This document shows, piece by piece, positions 37,640 to 48,935 of a DNA stretch of 64,000 nt (its first letter is position 1; every line of letters starts with the position of its first letter). Origin of the DNA: Galbula dea (lineage: Eukaryota > Chordata > Aves > Piciformes > Galbulidae); contig VWZX01006860.1 of NCBI GenBank assembly GCA_013399015.1, positions 62,001-126,000 on the forward strand, given 5' to 3'. The notes under the pieces are model-generated. The model was not told the origin of the DNA and did no database searches. It saw only the letters and a list, made by a program, of their open reading frames with translations. Made by a program: the position numbers and the translations under genes.

Positions 37640-37865
37640 AAAGTCCTGCTGGAATATTTGCCACCAAGTCCCCTTGAGCCTGGGTATTAATCCAGGTAGC
37701 ATGTTGATTTTGATCAGGTTTATTCTTCCCTAGAGGCTGAGCCAAAGAGCTTCCAATTTACCCAGGTCATTAGTGATTTAGATGATAATTGTATCTAAGT
37801 TGATTTTAACTATTTGCTTTACATCTCCAGGGATTTGGATTCCTAGACATTTTAATGCCATTGGA
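37640..37865 (-). mobile_element. L1/Tx1-like LINE ORF2 remnant
   Basis: Translated on the minus strand from about 37860, one frame reads KCLGIQIPGDVKQIV, then NLDTIII, a stop, ITNDLGKLEALWLSL, a stop, and GRINLIKINMLPGLI. This is the order of the conserved segment after the reverse-transcriptase core of L1-clade ORF2 proteins (xYLGIxxxxDVK, D..K/RW, GRINxxKMxxLP). CR1 and RTE proteins lack it. Two in-frame stops show it is dead. The same frame stays open to about 37455 but loses similarity near 37690, where a frameshift or unrelated sequence is possible. Confidence 0.6.
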
Positions 37866-38585
37866 AATTTCACTGATTAAGTAAAGCCAAGTATATGTAC
37901 TTAATTAGTCCTGAAACCAATTAGTCCTTTGCTGGTCAAATTAATCTTGTATCTGGATCTTTAAATGAGTTCTAATAATTTGGGCATTGACCTTTAAGGG
38001 CTTGAGAGTGGAGTCAGATCATTGCCTACATGCAGCCTAGGGGAGAGAACAACCACCCAGGCTGGAGGTGTGACCAGCTCTGTCCACCCTTGTTCCTTCT
38101 GCCCCTAAATGGTCTGAAATGGAGTTTGTGGGTGGTGATCTCGATGGAAAGGTAGATCTGGAGCTGCTGCTGAAGGCCTGCTCTCTTGAAGGCAGGAAGA
38201 CAATAACCACACTAATCTGCACCACAGGATCACCCTTCCCCAACAGCAATGCCCAAGAGGATCTTTCTGGTGCTAGGACAGTCTGATAGGATCCATAGGT
38301 TGCCTGTGCTTGCCTGATATGGCAGTAAAAATGCACATTTCCTTTTGTTTCCTCCCAGTTCCTGGCCATCTGAGGTTCTGGAAAATCCAGAGCTGAATTT
38401 TAGGCTCAAGCAGAGCAATATTGGCTCCAGCCAAGCTGCATCCTCCACCCTTGGATCCTCCCACTGCTAGGAGCACTTGCAGCAGAGATCCACCACAGCA
38501 GGGTAGGACCCCACACAGCCCAGGATGAGACAGAGGATGTCATTTCCCTGAGGGTCAGGGAGGAAGCCTGTGCTGGAGCCAAGAA
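37866..38585. other. intergenic, possible further LINE remnant
   Basis: The AT-rich 37866-38000 stretch could be more of the L1-like element (N-terminal side), but I cannot align it. 38000-38585 shows nothing recognisable. Confidence 0.35.
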
Positions 38586-38589
38586 TAGA

Positions 38590-38680
38590 TCCTTAGCTCT
38601 GGCTCGCGTGCCACCTCCCCTCTCCTGTTCCTCCTCCCGGCGAGCGGCAAGACAAATCGCTGAGCACATCAAACCCTCGG
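38590..38680. promoter_or_regulatory. small CpG-rich patch
   Basis: Carries about eight CpG in 90 bp (ctcgcgtgcc, cccggcgagcggc, aatcgctgagc, accctcggggg) against a CpG-poor surround. It could be a small unmethylated regulatory element. No transcript feature is visible. Confidence 0.35.
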
Positions 38681-39085
38681 GGGTCAGGAGGCAAGCCAAA
38701 GGTCAGTGCTTGGCCATAAAGCTGCTTCTGTTCACAAGGCACTCATCTGGGCTGCTGCTGAGCACAAAAGTTGGTTTCACCAGACAGATGAGGTCTGGGG
38801 TGGGAGGTGGCGGCAGATGATTCGCGGCTATGGGGAAAAGGAACTTAGATGGGAGAGGGCAAGGGTGGATGGATGGAGATAAGGAGGCTTCAGGCTCTGT
38901 TGACAGGGCAGCACATCTGGTTGATACCCCTCCACCCATGATTACATCTTGATGCCTACTGGCAGGAGATCCAGTGGCATTCTGCTGCCTTACAGCTCTT
39001 TACACCAAGCCACCCAGGTGGCTGATTTCAGGGATGCCTGTTTTCCTTCAGCCTCTTTGAAGAAACCCTGCTGAGGATGAGACCT

Positions 39086-39247
39086 CACAGACTCATTCAG
39101 GTTGGAAGAGACCTCTTCAGATCATCAACCCCAACCAGCAACCTATCCCCACCATGCCACTAAACCATGGCCCTCAGCACCACATCTCAATGTTGTTTGA
39201 AGCCCTCCAGGGATGGTGACTCCACCACTGCCCTGGGCAGCCTGTTG
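39086..39247 (-). mobile_element. CR1 tail fragment, group G1
   Basis: cacagactcattcaggttgg through taaaccatggccctcagcac to accactgccctgggcagcct, then lost. 5' truncated. Confidence 0.92.
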
Positions 39248-39249
39248 GG

Positions 39250-40205
39250 ACCTTTCCCATCTTTGGAGGACTCTCCCATCCTCTTTTTGGTTTATTTTCA
39301 CTTCTTTAGCAAGAAATAGGAGGGGTTAATTCCTATTCATTCCCAGCAGAAGCATGGCAATCCCTCTGCTGTCACCTGCCTGCCTGCTCCCTAACCTTGA
39401 ATGCTGCACCCTTGCATCCCTAGGGGCCTCCCCTGCTGATTGATCCCTATCTAAGCTGCTGGATGAGGGAGGATATTTCCTACCTAGCAAAGAGCCCTTC
39501 AGAAAGATGTTTTATTAAGGCTGCTCACAAGACAGGAAATGCAATAAAGCATCAAGAGACAAATGAAGAGAGGTAACTAGCCCATCCTGCCTATGGGGCC
39601 AGCCTCACAGCTCTAATATACTGGTCTGCATGCTCCCATAGGTCACTCTTTGGCCATCATCTAAAGAAAGGAATAGCTGCTGTTTTCCAGCTGATGTATT
39701 GACCCAATAAAAGGGATTATTACATTGCCCATCACCACTGACTGCAGGAGAGCCTTTTGAAGAGAGTGATGGCTCCCTTTGGAGAGGCAGAGAGCAGGAA
39801 TGAGCATGTACAGATGTGGAGAGAGATTCCCCTGTCTGAAGGGTGTAGGGCTCTCCAAAGGTGGTCAGCTGGGTTGCTTCTACTGCAGTGCAACAGCAAC
39901 AGCTTCTCTTTGCTGGGGTGAGTTTTGGGGAAGGAGGAACAAAGCTTTTTGCCATTTTAGGGGGGTTTTTTTGGTTTTCTTTTTAATTGAGGGGCAGCTT
40001 GTTAACAGCAGAGCAAGTTTAGACCCCAAGGACAAGCTGTTCCTCTCTCCTGAGTGTGTGTTTCAGGCTGTTGTCTCTCCAGACCTGACTTTCCTTTCCA
40101 TCTGGTCCTACAACTCTCTGTGGAGGAGCCTGGCACCCTTCATGGGCTGGAAAGTGATTTCCTCTCCTAGGCAGTCTATAAAGTGGTGATTAAGACCTTT
40201 TATTA
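39250..40205. other. intergenic, nothing recognised
   Basis: One kilobase with no recognisable repeat, exon or RNA. T-rich runs occur near 39960. Confidence 0.5.
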
Positions 40206-40210
40206 AGTGA

Positions 40211-40623
40211 TGGAGAAGGTGGCTGAGAGTGTTGGGGTTGTTCAGCCTGGAGAAGAGATGGCTCAGGGGATATCTTCTTGCAGCATTTCAGTGTTTGAAG
40301 GGGCCTGGAAGAAAGCTGGGGAAGGACTTTTCATCAGGGCCTGTTGGGACAGGACAAGGGGTGATGGTCTGGAACTAATAGAGGGAGATTTTGTCTGAAT
40401 ATAAGGAAGAATTTTTTACACTGAGGGAGGTGAGAACCTGTCCCAGGCTGCCCAGAGAGGTGGGAGATGTCCCATCCCTGGAACCATCCCAGCTCAGGTT
40501 GTCTGGGGCTGTGAGTAACCTGCTCTAGTTGGGGGTGTCCCTGCTGCCTGCAGGAGGTTGGACTAGGTGACCTTAAAGGTCTCTTTCAACCCAAAGCATT
40601 CTCTGATTCTATTCTATGATTCC
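40211..40623 (+). mobile_element. CR1 fragment, group G4, with full 3' end
   Basis: Runs from ggagaaggtggctgagagtg to the terminus, which keeps three tandem tips (attctctgattctattctat then gattcc). Includes gttgggacaggacaaggggt and ctagttgggggtgtccctgc. Confidence 0.95.
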
Positions 40624-41247
40624 CTAACAACCTTGGGGCTGAGATGTGCTGCCCATCTTGTCCCATCTACAAGACACAGGGCTCTGGGGCTCAGGTGCCT
40701 TCCCACATCATTTCTGCATTGCTGGTCAATGGGATCACCTCTGTACCATCAGTATAGGGACCAAAGCATGCCAAATGGCCTCAGAGCCTCACTCCTGGAG
40801 TTCATTACCTGGAATGATGCATAACAAGGTCCTGGTTGATGTAAGAGCACAGAGGTACATCTGCTCTTGACAGCATAATCCTTCCTGCCTCCTCTTCTGG
40901 CTTGAAGGCATGACCCAAGGGGATTAGCTGGAGGTGGCTTTGTTCCCTCACTGGAGGTGTGGGGATTACACAGAGGGATGTGTGGCACTGCTTCTCTCAT
41001 TCACAAAACCTGTTCCTTTGGAAACTTCAGATGGCTCTTCTGAGCCTTGTGATGCAGGGAAGAGTCACAGGGAGAGGGAGAGGGATGCTAAGCAATTCAA
41101 TTCAGAGCTTTTGTGGCCAAGCTCACTCTGGAAAGGCTATGGCAATTATAAAGCTTGCTGCACATTTCCAGGGCTTTGTGCCTGCAAGGCTTGCAAACAC
41201 CCCTCCCCTTCCCCTTTTTATTAGGTTTTATCTTTTTATAAGGGTTT

Positions 41248-41272
41248 ATATTATATATATATATTACATACA
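41248..41272. repeat. (TA)n microsatellite
   Basis: A short run reading ttatattatatatatatatt followed by acatacatgcag. It is too short to be structurally notable. Confidence 0.8.
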
Positions 41273-42153
41273 TGCAGCTGCATGCAGGCTGAGAAGAGCT
41301 AATAGCAGCTTTAAATTCCAAATGGATTTTCCCTTCCCATAAATCAGGGAGTAAATTTGCTCTAACAGCCTGAGACAACCTCCCCCTTTCCTACTGCATC
41401 CCATTGCTGGCTTGGAGGGAGAAGTGGACCACAGGGTGTATGTTTCACACTGATCAACCAGGACTCTCCTGTCAGCCAACTGTGCCCCCAAAACATTTGC
41501 AGCAGAGGTCAGAGCTGGTTCAGCAGCAGCCTGAAGGTAATTCCTGTCGAGATGCTGGCCATAACCTGAAGGTAAAATAAAGAAGAAAAGGAACTGACAG
41601 GGAAGGAAAGTTAGTGGAAGAGTTTCCACTGCTTGAGTTTTGGTTGAAGGCTTCTGGTGGCCTTTAGCTGCCTCCAACAAGTCCTTGTGTTGCTGGGTAT
41701 AAAAGCAAGTGCCATTCTCCATTCAGGTTCCTTTCCACCTAGGGTTCCTCCAAGCCTTTCTCTCCTAGGACGTGGCTCACACTGAACTAGTTGAGGCTTT
41801 TTGGGTTTTGCTGCACTGAGACTCTGCCTCTCCCCTCCATGCATCAAATGTGGAAGGATGGAAAGCAGCTGGAACCCCAGGATATTCATCATGCTCCCTT
41901 CTGATCATGTTAGGGTGGGTTATATATCTTAAGGACATGGCCAGATGATGGGTGCTGGTATCTCTAAGCTAATTTTCTGGGGTCCTCAGGGGCACAGGTT
42001 CATGCATCCTTGCCAGATGGGCCAAGGACTGATCAACAGTGCATACATCATGATTCTGACACTGGGCACCATCAGAAGGGAGTCTCTGCATTTGCTCAGG
42101 CACTGACTTTCCCCAAGAGCAAAAAGATCTGAGTTCTGTTTCCATGCCCACAG

Positions 42154-42173
42154 CCTCATGAGTATTCATGAGG
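42154..42173. repeat. inverted repeat, 8-bp arms
   Basis: CCTCATGA, a 4-base spacer gtat, then TCATGAGG. The arms pair perfectly. Function unknown; such short palindromes arise by chance. Confidence 0.75.
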
Positions 42174-42777
42174 GTAGCTGGGCTCTTCTGGATAGCTATG
42201 GATTGTCAGCTAGAAAGGAAGGATTCATATCCTATACCCAGACCCCAGGAACAGTATTGGGCTTGAGGTTTTCCTCTGTTCTGCTTTTCTCCTCATCTTT
42301 CTGCTTCTTGAGCTGGTTCATGTGGTTGTATTCTTTCCTTGCTGGTCTGACTTTCCTATCCATGCACAACTTTCTCTGCCCCAGGCCAGCTGGTGCAGAG
42401 CTCTCAAGCCCAGCAGCAAGTGGTCAGAGCAGCTGGAGCCCAGTAAGAAAACTGGTGCCACGTCACTCTGAGGCAGCACAGTTTTGTAGGTGTTGGGGAA
42501 ATGGGGGCAGAGAGCAGCAAGAGAAGCCTTGGACTCATCCTTTACTACCTCTTCATTAGGAGGGAGGGTTTGTCCCCATCAAACATCCCAGCAAAAGGGA
42601 GGGTGCTGGGGGTCAGGATCTCAGAGCTACCTGAGTCCATCTCTGGCTCATGTAGCCAGAAGTGAGAGCCATGCTCTTGTGTAGATATTGTCTTGCTGAA
42701 AGGACCATTGGGCTGGAAGGAACAGGAGGGGCTTGGGAACCTGTAGGTCAGCTTTTTGTTTGGTCACTGTTCTCTTA

Positions 42778-43120
42778 GAGAATCACAGAATTATTTAGGT
42801 TAGAAGAAACCTTTAAGGTGATCAAGTCCAACTGTTACCCCAGCACTGCCAGTGTCCCCACTAAACCACGTCCCTTGGCACCACATCTGCATATCTGTTA
42901 AATCCCCCCAGGGATGGGGACTCCACCACTGCCTTGGGCAGCCTGGGCCAGGCCTTGACAACCCTTTTAGGGCCATTTTTTTTCCTAATATCCAACCTAA
43001 ACCTCCCCAGGTGCAACTTGAGGCTGTTTCCTCTTGCCCTATCACTTGTTCCTTGGGAGAAGAGCCCAAGCCCCACCTGGTTCTAACCTCCTTTCAGGGC
43101 CTTGTCAAGAGCAAGAAGGT
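42778..43120 (-). mobile_element. CR1 fragment, group G1
   Basis: Begins agagaatcacagaattattt and contains accacatctgcatatctgtt, acctccccaggtgcaacttg and gttccttgggagaagagccc. About 340 bp retained. Confidence 0.93.
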
Positions 43121-43124
43121 CTCC

Positions 43125-43955
43125 CTTGTGTCATTTTGGGGAAGAGATGTAGAGTTGGGGACTAGAACTAACACAGAAAACCCTTAGACACTCTTTTAAT
43201 CCACATGGATTTGAAATTGATAAAACCACAGTGAAATGCATCTCTGAGCTGCAGAGCACTTGGAACACCTTCCTGTAGGAGTAGGACAAGCAGGTCCCAC
43301 TGATTTCAGCCAGTGCTGGCTTTCCTGGAGGACCACCTGCAGTATCTTCTGGCATGATGGATAATGAGCAGTGCTGGCCACAGATGAAAGAGACTACGTG
43401 GCAGTGTGTGGTGCTGTGGGAACTCCCCAAGCTTTGCTGTCCAAGCCATCCAGGGATGGCCACATTAGCATCTCTCTGCTCTCAGACTGCACTGAGCCAA
43501 CACATCATCCCCATGCTGCTGGAGCAGGCATCTTCCTGACAGGGAAAGGTCCCAACAGCACATGGTTATTAAAGATCCCATGCTACTTTCAAAAGGTACC
43601 TGCAAGCTTTAATCTTGGCTTACTTTCCTTTCAAGGGTTGGGTTTTTTCCCTTAGAGGAAACAACCTTCTCTCCCTCTTTCCTCTAAAGTACCACTTGGC
43701 TCTGGCATTTGCTTTTAAACCTCTGCCACATGGTATCTCTGAGGAAGCCATTTCAATAATGACATATCAGTGCCCATAAGTACCCTCAAGTGCTTTAAAA
43801 ACCAGCCCTAAGTGCTTGATTTACCTTAAGGCACCCCCTGCATGCCCCCAACAGATGAGAGATTCTTGTCTTTCCCTTCTAGTTCCCCAACAATTACAAA
43901 GGTCCTTTCCTTTTTTTGCCCATAATGCCCAAGATGATTAAAAAGCCATCTTTCA
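43125..43955. other. intergenic, nothing recognised
   Basis: No clear repeat or exon. A possible very old repeat scrap around 43440 is too weak to call. Confidence 0.45.
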
Positions 43956-43959
43956 CTTC

Positions 43960-44270
43960 TCTGTTTTCTTTCTTTCTTGCACTGGCTTGGTGATTTATAG
44001 ACAATGAGATTTTTATCAGCAGAGCACCACATTAAGAAAATGCTTGTTAATTATCTGCTGGTTAATATGATAATTTAGCCCAAAAAAAAAAAACAACCCC
44101 AACAACCAACACCTATTAAGAGCTTCTCATTAGGTGAAATGCTTCTCATTTTTAACACACAAAGTGTCCAAGTTAATGAGCTTCACCTTCGATTTGTAGC
44201 TTGCTCAGAGATTAAAAGCTCTCTCCATTTGTAACTCTTCACATGGCTCCATTTGTAAGAGCTGACACGA
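43960..44270. promoter_or_regulatory. AT-rich candidate conserved noncoding element
   Basis: Repeat-free block rich in homeodomain-like cores: ttaattatctgctggttaat and gataattta, then ttaatgagcttcaccttcga. An A11-12 run (about 44084-44095) splits it. The composition resembles vertebrate developmental enhancers, which fits the wider neighbourhood of PLXNA4, but conservation cannot be seen from one genome. Confidence 0.35.
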
Positions 44271-44611
44271 GCAGAGCTGCAATACCTGACTGCTTGCACT
44301 GGCTCTTTCAAAGAGGAGATGACAAATCCCCCCTGCCCTCATGAAAGCCTTTCCAGCCCAACACACCTCTCCCTCAGTCTCCTGCTGTTTCTAGTTTTGT
44401 GGAGTTGGTGCCCCTGAGGTGGAAGTTAGACAAGAAGCAGAAGTGAACCAGATGCCCATGGTGTTAGGGACGATTTGAGGACTACTCTGCCAGCTCTGTG
44501 TCACTGAGACCAACCTCTGATCTCACTGACATCAGTGCAAACTTAAGTCCAGTGGAACTGGTGGAGTTCATCACTTCCAGAAAAATCAAACTTTGGCTCC
44601 ATGGATTGGAA

Positions 44612-44820
44612 TTACAGAATCACACAGAACCCCAGACTGGCAGGGGTTGGAAGGGGCCTCTGGGGATCATCCAGTCCAACCCCCCTGCTCCAGCAGGGTC
44701 ACCCACAGCAGCTTGCCCAGGGTCACCTCCAGCTGGGCTTGGAATCTCTCCCCACAAGGAGACTCCACAACCTCTCTGGGCAGCCTGGGCCAGGGTTCTG
44801 GTACCCTCTATCCCAACAGA
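44612..44820 (-). mobile_element. CR1 fragment, group G2
   Basis: Starts ttacagaatcacacagaacc and runs through ctctggggatcatccagtcc and gcttggaatctctccccaca to cagggttctggtaccctcta, then is cut. Confidence 0.93.
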
Positions 44821-45239
44821 TCAGCCGCTTTCATTTCATCCTGACCTGTGGACTGCAGATTGTATCAAGCCTGTGAAGTGACTGTGATAACCAGGTTGCC
44901 AGGGCCCACCTTTATCTTTACTTGGCAAATAGCAGCTTAGAGGAGCTCCATGCTGAAGAGAAGGGTGGCTTTTGTTGTTTGGTTGGTAGGGTTGGTGGGG
45001 GTTTTTTGTTTGTTGTTTTGCATCAGCCTGGAATCCAAGCCCTGAGCTGGGTCCTCTCTGTCTTACACCACGTCGAGAGTAATAAAGGCTTGGCAGCCCA
45101 AACCAAGAACTTCTTGACAGCTCTGTAAAACCCACTGCCTTCAAATTCTGCCTTTGGGGACCTATCTCCCACCTCTCTGCTGTCAAAAGAAGCTGCTGAA
45201 CGTGGAGCTGCCTGGGAAGGAGTCAACTGGAAAGGAGGA

Positions 45240-45300
45240 AAAACCCAACACGTGCGGCGTTTGATGAGCGCCGCGGCGGCGAGAAGGGAAAGAAAAGAAG
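45240..45300. promoter_or_regulatory. CpG-dense patch with CACGTG E-box
   Basis: About ten CpG in 45 bp, including cacgtgcggcg and gcgccgcggcggcgag. CACGTG at 45250-45255 is a canonical E-box, and a second sits in the 10-bp palindrome cccacgtggg near 45630. It may mark a small promoter or enhancer (a noncoding RNA or a distal PLXNA4 element), but no exon or TATA signal can be assigned. Confidence 0.35.
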
Positions 45301-46214
45301 AAGTTCCTTTTGTCCCTGCAGTGAAGAGCTTGCTCTGTCTCTGAACACAGACAGCAGCTGCAGCATGCAGGAAGAGGGCACTTGATGGGTTGCCCTTTTG
45401 GAGGGCAGAAGGCTTGAAACGTTTTAGTCACACTGCTTTAATCATCTGCTGCAAAGGCTGAGGGAGGCATCAGAGGCTTCTCACGCGACTCCTTGGAAGC
45501 CAGGCCCTCTAGGCTGCATGCTCATGTGAGTAAATAGTTATATCCCAAATTCTACATTAAAAGGACATTAAGGCTCCCAAGAGGAGCTCTCAGAAGTTGG
45601 GGAAGGGCAAGATGTGAGCTGATGGCACCCACGTGGGCACAGGCATTAGGAGAAAGGCTCCAATTGGCACAGCGGTCAGGGACGGGAGACTATCATCTAA
45701 GCTGCCTCTCAGGAGATGCTCCCATGGCCTGGCAGATCACCTTTCTCATCTGCCTGGCTGGTTACACACTTGGTACTTGTTTCTTTGGCATGACATTATC
45801 TTGAACATGCTAATGAGTGCAGTTCAACAGCTGTGTTTCAGACAAGGTCTGTGAAGCTCTGCAGAGAGAGCAGGAACCATGGTTTGCAGCTATCCCACCT
45901 GCAAAGTGAAGCAGGTTTGGACAGGGTTCATAAAACCCTGGTATTTTGGAAATAGGGCAATGGATGGAGGCTTGGATGCCTTGCAGATGAGATGTGGACA
46001 AGGTGATTCATTGCTCAGTGGCAATAGGATGCATTTACAGTCAGGAACTTCCTGAGAAAGGCAGCAGAGCCCCTGGAGACAAGTGTCTGCCCACTGCCCA
46101 CAGTGAACCTTTCCAAGGGAAACCCCTGGATGACATCTCTGCTAAAGCCACAGCTCAAGGAGATGACCTTGAGCAACCTTACCTAAATTCAAAGCTAGGT
46201 CTAACTTTGGAGTT

Positions 46215-46275
46215 GGCCTTACTTTAAGTGGGGAGCTGGACCAGAGGTCCCTTCCAACCCAAGAGGTTCTATACT
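46215..46275 (+). mobile_element. CR1 tail fragment
   Basis: Only the last 60 bp: gtggggagctggaccagagg, tcccttccaacccaagaggt, ending tctatactg. The upstream 80 bp may be a degraded continuation. Confidence 0.75.
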
Positions 46276-46839
46276 GTTACCTGTTGACCGTGTTGCATTT
46301 TCAGTCAGAACTTTAGGGTTTACCCAATCTCCAGGTTCCTTGACTTATTAAGGGAAGCACAGCTCTTGTACAGAACTCATTTTCTTAGTCAGGATGTGTC
46401 TCCTCTGCTGCAGAAAAGATGTGAAGGCTGTGGCCTGCAGCAGGGGTTCACTGCCCAGCAGTGGCAGCAGGTGGAAGCCATGAAGAGGCTGAGATGCTGA
46501 AGGGGAGAAAAGCTGATGCTGAGATTTAGGCAGGGATGTGCAGAGCTGGTTTGAAGTTTTGTCCCAAAATATTGTTCTGGTGGAAAAGCTTGATTGAGCA
46601 GGAGAGTGTTGTGAAAGTAAATTCCTTCCTTCTAGTGAAACTTCTGGCATGGGGGGATCAGCAGAGAAGAGAATTTGGAGTTTATAATTGTGCCTTTTGA
46701 GCAAGGCTTGTGTGTTGTGCAGAAAACATGAGGAATGGGGTTAGCCACTGGATGACAGGGAGCAACCTGGTGCCTGGCTCCCTAAGCATGTTGTTATCCT
46801 GGGAGCCAAGATCTGGAGAGCTAACTCATGCAACCATGT

Positions 46840-46975
46840 CATGAGGATTCTAACATAATGAGGATATATGAATTAAAGCATGGGCACTGGCAATTGTAGC
46901 ATTCCCTAGCTTTGTTTTCAAAACTCCAATGTTCCTTTCTCTCAAGGTTAGAAATGAACTCCCTTGGCTTTTTTT
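46840..46975. repeat. unclassified interspersed repeat, copy 1
   Basis: Shares about 130 bp with 52362-52518 (gaattaaagcatgg, agctttgttttcaaaactcc, ttctctcaaggtta, ccttggctt), roughly 85-90% by eye. It is not CR1. I find no clear terminal inverted repeats, poly(A) or target duplication. Confidence 0.85.
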
Positions 46976-47235
46976 CCTCCCCTCAATTTGTTTTTTTAAG
47001 GAAAAAGGCTACATTTCTATGAATTCCTCCTTCTTGCCTGCTCTGTTGGTTGTCACTAGGATTCATCTCTTAGACTGATCCTGCAGAGCTCCTTTGCTTG
47101 TGCTAACCCTGATGGGATGAGAGGCTGCTCTGTGCACCTGCTCACTAGCAGAAGATAGGAAGTTAGAAAGTCCTTGATTCATTAGCAACAGTTAAAACCA
47201 CCAGTATATTCTATGAAAATATATATCACTATATT

Positions 47236-47380
47236 AGTGAAAGGCTGAGAGCCCTGGGGCATCTGAGCCTGGAGAAGAGCAGCCCCAGAGGGCAGCTGCT
47301 CAATGCTGAGCAAGAGCTGAAGGCTGGGGGCAAGAGGCTGTGGCTAGACTCTGCTCAGTGGTGCCCAGGGCCAGGCAAAA
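47236..47380 (+). mobile_element. CR1 fragment, group G2
   Basis: ggctgagagccctggggcat through agagctgaaggctgggggca to gctcagtggtgcccagggcc; 3' end missing, so it is broken on both sides. Confidence 0.92.
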
Positions 47381-47899
47381 AGCAGGCCATCATGTCCAAC
47401 CCCTGTTCCAAGGCAGGGAAGAGGCAGTGCTGCTCCCTGTAGAAAGCTATAAGAATCTCTTTTAAAATGGCTTGGTCAATGCATTCTAACTTGGAGTAAG
47501 TTGCACTCATTTCTTACTGAAACCTGAGTTCCCTTCCCTGCTTCCACCTCCTCTGGCAAACAATACCACAAATAACTAACCAAGCAGCCTGCAGCAGGTT
47601 CCCAGCTTGGGAAGCATCAGCTGGGCCAATTACACTTTGGCAAAGTAATAAAGATCAGAAAGCAGGGTGTGAGCAGCCCCAGTTGCCTGACAGCTGTAAG
47701 TAGCAGCTGAGAAAGATGCTTGGCATCAGGAGAAAGGGAAGCAAATGAGTCTCCTTCTAACTACCTTAAGGGTCATCAGCTGAGCCTGCTGTTGCCCTCA
47801 CCTGCTTCTGTTGACCTCCTGGAGAGGCCTGACCCTGAGATATTATATTACATCACTCTACAGTGATGGTAAATGTAGATTCTGTCTGTTAAGTTTAAA

Positions 47900-48255
47900 T
47901 CTTACCCCTTGGTGTTACTAATTCAGCATCATTTAACATGCCCTTAGCCCAGGGGCTGCTCTTACCCCCATGCATCATTTCACACTTAGCCACATTAAAT
48001 TTCATGTTCTACCTCTGTGCCAATTCACCTTCTCTCTTAAGATCAGCCTGCAAAATGGTGAAGTCCTTCTGAGTCTTAACCACTGCCCTTCTTTCATTAT
48101 CATCTCCAGCAAACTCAATGATCTCCCAGGCCTGAATCATTAATACAAAACATCACCAGGCACCAGCCCAAGTGAGGATCCTTGGGAGATTATATTTGCC
48201 AGCTCTGAAGAACATTCATTATTCCAAACCATCTTTCTACAAGACCAGACACAAA
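47900..48255 (-). mobile_element. CR1-clade LINE reverse-transcriptase fragment
   Basis: Minus-strand translation gives the RT landmarks in order: SQGSSLG (the PQGSxLGP motif), IND, then EFAGDDNERRAVVKTQ (the catalytic FADD region, here with an inserted Gly), LQADL, ELAQR, a stop, and MKFNVAKCEMMHGG. These match the palm-to-thumb part of CR1-type ORF2. A frame change lies between the first and second blocks, plus the one stop, so it is inactive and old. It comes from the coding body of the element, unlike every other CR1 copy here. Confidence 0.82.
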
Positions 48256-48329
48256 TTAAAGAGATAAAGAGGAAAAAAAACAATCTCCCAGTCATGTCTG
48301 CATTGGTTTCTGTCTACATGGAAGGACAA

Positions 48330-48412
48330 CACTGCACAGTGCTGGGTTAATGGTTGGAATTGGTGATCTTAAAGGGCTTTTCTAAGCTAAATGATTCTCT
48401 GATTCTGTGAAA
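48330..48412 (+). mobile_element. CR1 tail fragment, group G1
   Basis: cagtgctgggttaatggttg, gatcttaaagggcttttcta, ending atgattctctgattctgtga. Confidence 0.88.
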
Positions 48413-48839
48413 AGCTTCTTCCCTTGCTGGCCAAAGGGTCTTCCCATCCCAGGATGCTACAAGGTTACTTCAACCATCAGCTTTTATCCACAGTGACATA
48501 CAGCCTTAGCCACACCTGTTTGCGGTGTTGGACTGGTGGTAGCTATTATGGTTTCTGTTGATGGGTCCCAAATGAGCTCAGAGGTATTGTCTTAACCTCT
48601 TTAAATCCAGACTGAGTGATCATCTGTAGCCTAAAGAGAGACACTGCTGATCCCACTTTATCTGATGAGGAGAAGTTGTCAGGCCAGTAACTTCCTTTAA
48701 ATAGACCCAAGCTTGTCAAGGCTTGAGCAGAACTTGGGACATTCTGGTGTCATCTTGTCATGTATCTGCATCCCAGGCCAGTGACAGGGAAGTGTTGGCT
48801 CCTACTCTGGGTGCAGAGCACTATTCACCAAAGAATCAT

Positions 48840-48935
48840 CATAGAATGTTTTGGGCTGGAAGGGACCTTTAAAGGTCATCAACTCCACCCCTTGCCCCAC
48901 CATCTAGTCCAACCTCCATTCTCTGCAGTGCTCTT
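48840..48935 (-). mobile_element. CR1 tail fragment
   Basis: catagaatgttttgggctgg, gacctttaaaggtcatcaac, then a short duplicated atctagtccaacctcc. Confidence 0.85.

Larger units (their letters stand above)
40625..42775. other. intergenic with one microsatellite
   Basis: Nothing coding is recognised. A TA-rich run (about 41248-41266) and the inverted repeat at 42154-42173 are the only structured items. Confidence 0.5.
45305..47230. other. intergenic, mostly unrecognised
   Basis: Apart from the CR1 tail at 46215-46275 and the unclassified repeat at 46840-46975, this stretch shows no exon, RNA gene or repeat I recognise. Confidence 0.5.
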
